Shown: positions 46,037-52,407 of the stretch, piece after piece
How positions within the stretch are numbered: position 1 is the stretch's first letter
Layout: every line of letters starts with the position of its first letter
Assembly: GCF_000968175.1 (NCBI RefSeq)
Contig: NZ_FO704551.1
Coordinates: 868,001-932,000, forward strand
Direction: 5' to 3'
From: Xenorhabdus poinarii G6
GTDB lineage: Bacteria; Pseudomonadota; Gammaproteobacteria; Enterobacterales; Enterobacteriaceae
DNA length: 64,000 nt
Made by a program: the position numbers and the translations under genes
The notes under the pieces: generated by a model
What the model saw: the letters and a program-made list of their open reading frames with translations, nothing else
Database searches by the model: none
What the model was told of the DNA's origin: nothing

Positions 46037-46371
46037 CCGATGGCGATTTATTCAAATTGTTAGATCCGGTGTTGCCCGGTCAGGTTTTCCCCTATCTCAT
46101 TCCGCAAACTGAACGCAAACGGGTATCCGCGTGGTGTGTGTTCTCGACATACAGTCTTTACACCGATGTACTCAGTGGACAGTCCGTGAAAATGACGCGC
46201 ATTCAGTTTGACGCCTACGCGCCGACGTTAGAGCACGCCGAGACCATTTGCAGCGACGCGTTTAATGCCGTCAAAGCACAACACCAACCATTTGAGGTGG
46301 AGCGTGAAAACAGCTTCGAACATGATACTGAGCTGTATCGCGCCACCGTTGAATTCAAAATTTATTCCTAA
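46033..46371 (+). CDS. DUF3168 tail terminator-type protein
   Basis: 112 residues matching DUF3168 (gpU-like tail terminator): LLDPVLPGQVFPYLIPQ, TRIQFDAYAPTLEHAETICS and the C-terminal TELYRATVEFKIYS. Caps the tail tube. Confidence 0.85.
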   Translation: MTDGDLFKLLDPVLPGQVFPYLIPQTERKRVSAWCVFSTYSLYTDVLSGQSVKMTRIQFDAYAPTLEHAETICSDAFNAVKAQHQPFEVERENSFEHDTELYRATVEFKIYS

Positions 46372-46391
46372 TCCCTGTGGGAGATTATCAC

Positions 46392-46856
46392 ATGCCAAAA
46401 TATGAAAAAACGCTGGGGACATCCCTGTCAGTGTCCGCCGAGTCTACCACCGACGATACCAGTTCGGCCATTAAATGGATCGCCATTGACACCTCCGTGA
46501 AAGAGATTAACTACACCGGGGGGCAGAAATCGGACATCGAGGTCACTACCCTCGGCTCGCGAGAGCAGGAGATGATTAACGGACTGGCCGCCCCGGCTGA
46601 AATTACGATTTCCGGGCACTGGACAGCTGAAGAAGAGGGGCAGGACATTCTGCGACTGGCCTACAGTACGGATAACGCCTATGCGTTCCGTATTCAGTTC
46701 CCGAGCGGCAACGGGTATACGTTTGTGGCAGAGGTCAGGCAGGAATCATGGAGTGCGGCCGCGAATGGCATTGTCAGCGCCTCATTCACCCTGCGCATGA
46801 AAGGTCGTCCAACGCCATTAGCCAAAAAAACCACTTCACTGCAAAAGGGGCAATAA
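46392..46856 (+). CDS. Major tail tube protein
   Basis: 154 residues from MPKYEKTLGTSLSVSAEST. Beta-rich tube protein family (IDVTTLGSREQEMI-like segment, EITISGHWTAEEEGQDILRL, SFTLRMKGRPTPL). GGGAGA precedes the ATG. Confidence 0.88.
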   Translation: MPKYEKTLGTSLSVSAESTTDDTSSAIKWIAIDTSVKEINYTGGQKSDIEVTTLGSREQEMINGLAAPAEITISGHWTAEEEGQDILRLAYSTDNAYAFRIQFPSGNGYTFVAEVRQESWSAAANGIVSASFTLRMKGRPTPLAKKTTSLQKGQ

Positions 46857-47237
46857 ATGAATCTTCGTCAACTGGCACTGAATCCTAAACTGGGATTTCG
46901 AAACAAAACCGTGACGGTAACCGAATGGGATAATGCGACGGCGATATTGCGTGAGCCGTCCGCCGCCGCGTGGATTGCATGGAATGAAATTATTCATCCC
47001 GACGACAAATCCGACACACCCCTGCCCACCGCAGAGAAAACCTTGCGCAATACCCGCGCTGATGTGGTGTTGTTCATTGATGTGCTGTGTGATGAACAGG
47101 GCGAGCCGGTATTTACCGCCGAGGATACTGACGCGGTGATCGCCATTTACGGCCCCGTCCATTCCCGGTTACTGCATCAGGCGCTGAATTTGGTCGTTAC
47201 CGGTGATGAGGCTGAAAAAAAGTACAATCCCCATTGA
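46857..47237 (+). CDS. Tail assembly chaperone G
   Basis: 126 residues, in the place of lambda gpG. Acidic, helical. Its last codons contain A AAA AAG, a standard -1 frameshift heptamer, and the -1 frame leads straight into gene T. So a G-T fusion is expected from a minority of ribosomes, as in lambda G/GT. It coats the tape-measure protein before tube assembly. Confidence 0.88.
   Translation: MNLRQLALNPKLGFRNKTVTVTEWDNATAILREPSAAAWIAWNEIIHPDDKSDTPLPTAEKTLRNTRADVVLFIDVLCDEQGEPVFTAEDTDAVIAIYGPVHSRLLHQALNLVVTGDEAEKKYNPH
47216..47222 (+). other. Programmed -1 frameshift site (G to GT)
   Basis: A AAA AAG stands in the zero frame of G, seven codons from the stop counting the slip codon, followed in -1 frame by an open path into T. 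The heptamer is among the most slippery known in E. coli. Confidence 0.8.
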
Positions 47238-47245
47238 CCGGATTC

Positions 47246-47382
47246 ATGCTGACACTGGCGTTACGGCTCGGTAAAACGCTGTCGGCGTTGCAGCGGGAGT
47301 TATCCGCCAGTGAACTGATGCTATGGATGGCGTATGACCGTGAAAATCCCCTCAGCGACCGGCGCGGGGACATTCAGGCGGC
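47246..47382 (+). pseudogene. Tail assembly gene T, 5' part, split by the island
   Basis: The N-terminal part of a DUF4035 / lambda T-type tail protein (MLTLALRLGKTLSALQRELS, ELMLWMAYDRENPLSDRRGD). The family normally goes on QAAQIASAV...; here the frame passes the CAGGCGGC core and runs into unrelated sequence. The missing end is at 63,372-63,509 in the same orientation and in the right frame. Confidence 0.95.
47375..47382 (+). repeat. Left attachment core of the island
   Basis: CAGGCGGC, codons for Q-A-A within T, repeated at 63372-63379. The context (ATT before it on the left, ATA on the right) allows one mismatch beyond the 8-bp identity. Confidence 0.85.
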
Positions 47383-47510
47383 TTATATAAACTTTATATC
47401 CAACGGGGTGCTATATGTACTTATGTTGTTATTAATAAATTGAAAAACAAAGTAATTTCATTTTTTCATGTTTTGGCGTTTTTTTCCCTGTTTTGGTTGT
47501 TGCAGTACTC

Positions 47511-47533
47511 TGCGTATTGCAATGTGTATTGCA
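47511..47533 (+). repeat. Left arm-type sites of the island
   Basis: TGCGTATTGCA (47511-47521) and TGTGTATTGCA (47523-47533), spaced 12 bp, just before the integrase gene. A matching pair lies at 63275-63297 near the other end. Probable integrase or AlpA binding sites. Confidence 0.7.
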
Positions 47534-47553
47534 AATTGAAGAAGAGATAATGA

Positions 47554-48783
47554 ATGGCAGTTAACAAACTCAACGATAAAAAACTCAAATCATTACAGGG
47601 TAAGCCTGTAGACAAGCAGCAAATCATTGCAGATGGTAACGGCTTGTCTATCAGACTTAGCAAGACAGGTGCGATTAGCTTTGTTTTTTTCTATCGTCTT
47701 CATGGAAGAGAAAGTGCGCCTATATGGCTAACACTGGGTAAGTACCCGGACCTAAGTTTAAAGGCAGCAAGGGAACAAAGGGATAAATGTCGGACATGGT
47801 TAGCCGAAGGGAAAGACCCCCGAATACAAATAAAGATAATAAAAGAAGATACGCTAAAACCAGTAACCGTAAAAGATGCGATAGAATATTGGATTAATAA
47901 CTACGCTATTAATAAAAGAAAAAGAGTAATTCAGTTAAGACAATCCTTTTGTAAACATATTTATCCGGAAATAGGCGACATCCCATTACATGAGTGCTCT
48001 TTGACCATGTGGATTGAATGCTTTGATAAAATTAAAAAGAATGCACCTGTTCTGGCTGGCAAACTTTTGGAGGTATCTCAACAGGCATTGAAATTTTGCC
48101 GAGTCAGAAAATATGCAATCAGTCATGAGATTGATGATTTAACAGTTGAGGATGTCGGTAAGAGACGCAATAAAAGAGATAGGGTGTTAACAAATGATGA
48201 ATTACGTGATTTATGGTTTTGGGTGAATAAAGAATATGATAATCACTTTATTTCGCATGAATATAGAATTATTTTAAGGATTTTAATTGTTTTTGGTTGC
48301 AGGATGTCAGAAATATTATTATCAACATGGGAAGAATGGGACTTAGTTAATAATATCTGGAGAGTACCGCCAGAGCATAGTAAAAATGGCAAGGAAATAA
48401 TTAGACCAATACCAAATGGCTTTAAAAATTGGTTAACTTTATTACACAAATCAACAAAAAATAGAAGTCATGTTATTGGAACTGAAATTAAACAGGTGAG
48501 AGCTAGCTCATGCATTGGAAAAATATGGAAAAGATTAAACCATAAAGAAAACTGGACAGCACACGATATGCGGAGAGTGCTTGCTACAAATCTAAGTGAT
48601 AACGGTTTTGAGCATAATGTGGTTGAACAGTTATTAGGTCACTCATTAAAAGGGGTAGCCGGAATATACAACCGAAGTAAATATATTGAACAAAAAAGAA
48701 ATGCCCTAAATTGGTGGGTGGATTACTTGGATTCATTGATTGAAAAAGAGGAAATAAAAAATGATACACATATTCACCCGTGA
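47554..48783 (+). CDS. Island tyrosine integrase (P4-like)
   Basis: 409 residues. DUF4102 arm-binding domain (IIADGNGLSIRLSKTGAISF, LTLGKYPDLSLKAAREQRDK) and a catalytic core with Arg (IVFGCRMSEILLSTW), His-x-x-Arg (TAHDMRRVLATNLSDNG), His (LLGHSLKG) and Tyr (VAGIYNRSKYIEQ). AT-rich relative to the surrounding tail genes. It starts 170 bp from the left core and overlaps the first alpA-like gene. Its target is a protein-coding phage gene, not a tRNA. Confidence 0.95.
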   Translation: MAVNKLNDKKLKSLQGKPVDKQQIIADGNGLSIRLSKTGAISFVFFYRLHGRESAPIWLTLGKYPDLSLKAAREQRDKCRTWLAEGKDPRIQIKIIKEDTLKPVTVKDAIEYWINNYAINKRKRVIQLRQSFCKHIYPEIGDIPLHECSLTMWIECFDKIKKNAPVLAGKLLEVSQQALKFCRVRKYAISHEIDDLTVEDVGKRRNKRDRVLTNDELRDLWFWVNKEYDNHFISHEYRIILRILIVFGCRMSEILLSTWEEWDLVNNIWRVPPEHSKNGKEIIRPIPNGFKNWLTLLHKSTKNRSHVIGTEIKQVRASSCIGKIWKRLNHKENWTAHDMRRVLATNLSDNGFEHNVVEQLLGHSLKGVAGIYNRSKYIEQKRNALNWWVDYLDSLIEKEEIKNDTHIHP

Positions 48784-48985
48784 AGAGCTGGAAGGTTTAG
48801 ATGGCATCGATCGATTAATCAGAGAAGAAGAATGTGAGTGGTTAACGTCATTGACTCGGCAACATAGAAAACGCCTTGAAAAAAAAGGGATGTTTCCACG
48901 GAAAATCGTTATTGGCCCACAAAAAAAGGTCTATCGATTATCTGAAATTCAGGCATGGATAAAAGGTACTTGGAAGTCTGAATAA
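48761..48985 (+). CDS. AlpA-like regulator/excisionase 1
   Basis: 74 residues with a short winged HTH (CEWLTSLTRQHRKRLEKKGM, IGPQKKVYRLSEIQAWIKG). GAGGAAAT precedes the ATG; overlaps the integrase end. In PICIs AlpA-type proteins activate or direct excision. A terminator follows. Confidence 0.82.
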   Translation: MIHIFTREELEGLDGIDRLIREEECEWLTSLTRQHRKRLEKKGMFPRKIVIGPQKKVYRLSEIQAWIKGTWKSE

Positions 48986-49012
48986 TATTAAGGTCTTATA
49001 ATTAATCCCTTT

Positions 49013-49032
49013 CCCCGCTCGCGGGGTTTTTT
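49013..49032 (+). terminator. Terminator after integrase-alpA
   Basis: CCCCGC-TC-GCGGGG followed by six T, closing the integrase operon. Confidence 0.9.
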
Positions 49033-49052
49033 ATTTTGGAGAATATAAAAAT

Positions 49053-49334
49053 ATGGCAATGAAATTTACTTCACCGACAGCACAAGAACGCCAATCAATT
49101 TTAAATGAATACGGTGAAAAATATGATCGCAGAATCAGGGAAAAAGAATGCGGGCACCTTTCTAGTTTATCGCGTTCTCGTCGCTGGGTATTAGAGGAGG
49201 AAGGCAAATTCCCGAAGCGCGTTCCGTTGGGGCGTAATTCTGTTTCATGGCTTTTAAGCGATGTTCTATGGTGGGTACGCAACCCGCCAACAGTAGAGAA
49301 CGTGAATAACCCATACAGCCGAAAATCAAATTAA
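49053..49334 (+). CDS. AlpA-like regulator 2
   Basis: 93 residues, clearly a paralogue of the protein at 48761: DRRIREKECGHLSSLSRSRR, EEGKFPKRVPLGRNSVSWLL and SDVLWWVRN align with it. An N-terminal extension of ~20 residues. Starts a second transcription unit after the terminator. Confidence 0.8.
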   Translation: MAMKFTSPTAQERQSILNEYGEKYDRRIREKECGHLSSLSRSRRWVLEEEGKFPKRVPLGRNSVSWLLSDVLWWVRNPPTVENVNNPYSRKSN

Positions 49335-49352
49335 TTAAGACAGGGTAAAACT

Positions 49353-50285
49353 ATGACATCGAAAAATATGACCTTAATCGGTCAGGGACTCGCTCACTCT
49401 GAAAATAGAATGAATGATATTTCAATTATCCGTAAAGCGGTTATTTCAGGTGACTGGTCATCGATTAACAAAGGTATTTGTACACTCACCGATCTGGGCT
49501 TACGTCATAACGGTCAGGGGTTAGTTTGGCTAAATTCTGGCGTGTCGGTACATGAGGCAGAGTGTGATACAGGGCTGACAGGAAAGGATAAGCAATCTTA
49601 TGAATATCATTCAGAGGTGCGCACAGTCAACCAATTGAAAAGCAATGATTATTATGGTTTTGTCCAGCTAAAGGATATTGATAGCTACGCCCTGAATATC
49701 ATTGCTTCAATCAGTTCTGAATATCACACCCGTAAAAATGGTGTGCCTTTAGCGACGTTCGCGTTACTGATTGACCAGACTCAGCGGAAACAGGCCGTAG
49801 ATAACTGGGTTTTATACCGCAACCCAAAACAGCCAGACAAGTACACCATTCTCAATAAGCAGCACCATCATGAATTGGCGAAATGCTATCAGGCTAAAGG
49901 CTGGAAATGTGAGCCGTTGGAATATCTGAGCAGGTTAATTCGTAATGATGCTGAGTTCAGCAGGCTTATGCGTCGATTGGGTTATATCAAGGTTCGTACC
50001 CGTCAAATTACAGGGAAAATAAATGATGTCTGGGTTTATAGGAATAATGAAAAAGGCATCAGAGAGGTGCGCACAAAAGAAATAAGTAAAATCAATAGGT
50101 TTACTCCTTTTGTCCAGTATGCAAAACGACCAGTCAGAACATTTGAGCGCATTGCTGTAGATGGTCAGTGGCTCTATGTCTATGCCGATCACATTCGCTT
50201 TCTGACGAAAAAACGCCACCGTGTCGAGGGCACTCGGGTTCAGGGTTATACGGCTCAGGGCATAGAACTGCGAGAGGTGGTGTGA
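49353..50285 (+). CDS. Hypothetical island protein
   Basis: 310 residues, not recognised. Basic C-terminal half with a possible winged-helix part (LEYLSRLIRNDAEFSRLMRR, LGYIKVRTRQITGKINDVWV). It follows the second alpA-like gene by 18 bases and is probably cotranscribed. A DNA-binding role is possible. Confidence 0.65.
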   Translation: MTSKNMTLIGQGLAHSENRMNDISIIRKAVISGDWSSINKGICTLTDLGLRHNGQGLVWLNSGVSVHEAECDTGLTGKDKQSYEYHSEVRTVNQLKSNDYYGFVQLKDIDSYALNIIASISSEYHTRKNGVPLATFALLIDQTQRKQAVDNWVLYRNPKQPDKYTILNKQHHHELAKCYQAKGWKCEPLEYLSRLIRNDAEFSRLMRRLGYIKVRTRQITGKINDVWVYRNNEKGIREVRTKEISKINRFTPFVQYAKRPVRTFERIAVDGQWLYVYADHIRFLTKKRHRVEGTRVQGYTAQGIELREVV

Positions 50286-50952
50286 TGGTTGTTATTAACT
50301 ATAGGGATCCCTTGAGTTTAAGGAGTCCTAAAAATCCCCTTTGCTCAATAAAGGGTATTACCGACCAAGTGAATGATTCCTTACTGGCTGGCTTCGTGGT
50401 CACTGAATCCATGACCTCGACAAAGCATTTTGCTCAGTACCATTCAACCCAATTTATGGCTCAGTCATCGGCGGAAAATTTCGCCGATGGGGATACGAAT
50501 ATTTTCGGACACCTTAGTAACTCATTGATTTCTTCGCTGACCGTCAATCTGATCATCGAAAATATCAGCATGCAAAACCCAATATCCGATTATCGGACTT
50601 TGTGCGTAACTATTAGTTACTCACAAAATTTGCAGTCATCATTTAGTGGAGCGCAAAAAGAAAAGGATAGCACGGCGAATGCTACCCTTTGGCGTAAAGC
50701 ACATTTGCTTTACTTTGAATTACAAGAAATTAAGAGGCTACCCACAAATTGTGGGTTGGTTAGTAACCGAGCTGATTGTAACTCATCTTTTGAAGGTATT
50801 GGGATTTCCTCAATACCCTATATCTTCCCATCCGCGGCAACCATGGAGATTTCCACCACAGTTGATTTGAACTCAGTGAATAACTTTCACTTGGTTGGTT
50901 ACTGCTTAACTCATAACCTAGTTAACAATTTTTACTTGGTTGGTTATTGCTC
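50286..50952 (+). repeat. Hairpin array C of the island
   Basis: No credible gene. Inverted repeats in series: CATCGGCG/CGCCGATG (50466-50489), TCCGA/TCGGA (50585-50597), GTAAC/GTTAC (50606-50620), ACCCACAA/TTGTGGGT (50740-50756), GGTATTG/CAATACC (50795-50817), then two direct copies of ACTTGGTTGGTTAYTGCT (50889-50906, 50934-50951). 50795-50875 reappears inverted at 62034-62112. The long open frame across this region is not a gene. Confidence 0.75.
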
Positions 50953-51255
50953 AGATGATGCTTTGGCTTTGCGCTTCTGGAGTTCTTCCTGCGCGACATT
51001 GATAAGGAGTCTTATTTCTTCATTGGCTTTTGTGCCTATTTCCTCGATACGCACAAGGGCATCAAGGGAGGAAAGTAGAGGATCTTTGCTATTACCCTCA
51101 TTTTGGCGGCGGGCTATTTCTCCACGCATTGCAGTAACAATAAATCCGGCATTACTTTCATTGTCTTGTTTTACTGCGTCCATTCCTTCCATTACATCGT
51201 GGGGCACACGAACGGTAGTCAACTGTGACTTTGCGTTTTTGTTTGGCGTTGGCAT
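50944..51255 (-). CDS. YlcI/YnfO-like ribbon-helix-helix repressor
   Basis: 103 residues: MPTPNKNAKSQLTTVRVPHD, AGFIVTAMRGEIARRQNEGN, then a helical tail. The N-terminal region fits the YlcI/YnfO family, RHH-type DNA binders of phages and satellites. Divergent from the Icd-like operon across a palindromic promoter, so it is the probable island master repressor. Confidence 0.8.
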   Translation of the reverse strand: MPTPNKNAKSQLTTVRVPHDVMEGMDAVKQDNESNAGFIVTAMRGEIARRQNEGNSKDPLLSSLDALVRIEEIGTKANEEIRLLINVAQEELQKRKAKASSEQ

Positions 51256-51276
51256 TAATGAAACTCCTTACAATTG

Positions 51277-51354
51277 GTGTGTTTCATTATACACGAAAAA
51301 GAAATACAAAAAAGTCTTGACGTGTGTTTCTTATGAAAATAAGATGAAACACAC
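51277..51354 (+). promoter_or_regulatory. Island promoter overlapped by a palindromic operator
   Basis: TTGACG (51317-51322), 17 bp, TAAGAT (51340-51345) is a near-consensus sigma-70 promoter pointing right. It lies inside the palindrome GTGTGTTTC (51322-51330) / GAAACACAC (51346-51354). A third GTGTGTTTC stands at 51277-51285 near the divergent repressor start. Repressor occlusion of the promoter is the simple reading. Confidence 0.78.
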
Positions 51355-51445
51355 CTTGAGCATCCAAGGTATACAAACAGTGAAGCCCAGCAGTGCACGA
51401 ACACTAACTGGGCCTCTAACCAACAACGTAAAGGAGTCTTACGCT

Positions 51446-51691
51446 ATGGCTATCCCACAGCATACCCAAACTCGCCTTAAATTTACATTCCTAATTGCAT
51501 CAGGCACTCAGCGGCTGGTGGATATTCACCCCATGCACCTTATCACTGTACTGGCGGATAACGAAGGTGAAGCCCGTCTACTGGCTGGCATTTCCTCACT
51601 GATATTTGTCTCTCGTCAAGCATGGGATATCGGTATCGATACACCTTTCAACGATGGTGGCATGTCTACCGTTCAGGGGGTGGCCTCATGA
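51446..51691 (+). CDS. Icd-like (host cell division inhibitor-like) protein
   Basis: 81 residues. LKFTFLIASGTQRLVDIHPM and the ITVLADNEGEARLLAGI segment match the Icd-like family of P4-like satellites. AAAGGAG precedes the ATG. Activity as a division inhibitor is inferred from the family name only. Confidence 0.75.
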   Translation: MAIPQHTQTRLKFTFLIASGTQRLVDIHPMHLITVLADNEGEARLLAGISSLIFVSRQAWDIGIDTPFNDGGMSTVQGVAS

Positions 51692-51942
51692 GCCAGCCTA
51701 TCACTATTCATCAAGCCGCTGAAAAAGCGCAGCAGCTCGAATTTATTAGTCAGCTTATTGAGTCATACCCTCATCAAATACAGGACAGTGAAATAGCGGT
51801 TATTTCTTCTCTGATGGCGAAGTTATCCGGTGATATTGCTGTATTTCTGATTGAAGTAATTGCGGGTGAGGAAGCTATTGATAACACTTCCAACTATAGA
51901 GATATATCTACCGTTCAGGGGGTGAGCCATGCGCAACCCTGA
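51688..51942 (+). CDS. Hypothetical island protein
   Basis: 84 residues from MSQPITIHQAAEKAQQLEFI, helical. It ends with STVQGVSHAQP, nearly the same as the end of the preceding protein (STVQGVAS), because a short DNA segment (CTACCGTTCAGGGGGTG) is repeated at both gene ends. ATGA overlap with both neighbours. Confidence 0.65.
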   Translation: MSQPITIHQAAEKAQQLEFISQLIESYPHQIQDSEIAVISSLMAKLSGDIAVFLIEVIAGEEAIDNTSNYRDISTVQGVSHAQP

Positions 51943-52099
51943 ACCCCATGATTATTACACCCATAAGAACGGGGAAACTGTCGAAGTACTGTCAGTCGCC
52001 TTTAACCGAGTGACGTTTGTCCGTGAAGGTTATATCACCCCGTGCATCATGCCAGTCAGCCGTTTCACTAAAGAATACACCTACGCAGGGAGAGCTTGA
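51929..52099 (+). CDS. DUF4222-like small protein
   Basis: 56 residues (PHDYYTHKNGETVEVLSVAF, then VTFVREGYITPCIMPVSRFT): the compact beta fold of DUF4222 phage proteins. Overlaps the previous gene by 14 bases. Confidence 0.65.
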   Translation: MRNPEPHDYYTHKNGETVEVLSVAFNRVTFVREGYITPCIMPVSRFTKEYTYAGRA

Positions 52100-52101
52100 T
52101 T

Positions 52102-52407
52102 ATGTCTGATATCTATAACCATTTAGTACGCAACAACTTTAGCGCCATGAGTACAGAAGAACTGAAAGATCTGCGCAAGCATTCAGATGGCGCACATAGC
52201 GCAGTGATGGCGGCCATGTCTGCAATGGGCGAACTGGCTTTCTGGTCTGCCGATAATGAAAACTATGACAATCGTCAGGCAAGGGAGGATTTACGCCGCG
52301 TGGGTGAAGCCCTGATGTACCTGCCCCGAATTGCCGAAGCGCTGAATGACACCGCTCAGCATGCGGATTTTGAAATTCATCACCGCGAGAGGTTCCCCAA
52401 ATGGTAA
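52102..52407 (+). CDS. Hypothetical island protein, paralogue of prophage gene 26834
   Basis: 101 residues from MSDIYNHLVRNNFSAMSTEE. Shares NN...MS, D-L-R-R and LPRIAEALND with the prophage protein at 26834-27154 and ends ADFEIHHRERFPKW. Immediately before the primase, so possibly a replication accessory. Confidence 0.65.
   Translation: MSDIYNHLVRNNFSAMSTEELKDLRKHSDGAHSAVMAAMSAMGELAFWSADNENYDNRQAREDLRRVGEALMYLPRIAEALNDTAQHADFEIHHRERFPKW

Noticed and set aside
47383..47443. Native C-terminus of T (INFISNGVLYVLMLLLIN)
   Set aside because: It is island DNA read in frame by chance; the true family C-terminus is at 63,372-63,509.
50168..51691. A 507-codon plus-strand ORF
   Set aside because: It starts inside another gene, runs through hairpin array C, lies antisense to a well-supported RHH gene and includes the divergent promoter. 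Its composition is not protein-like.
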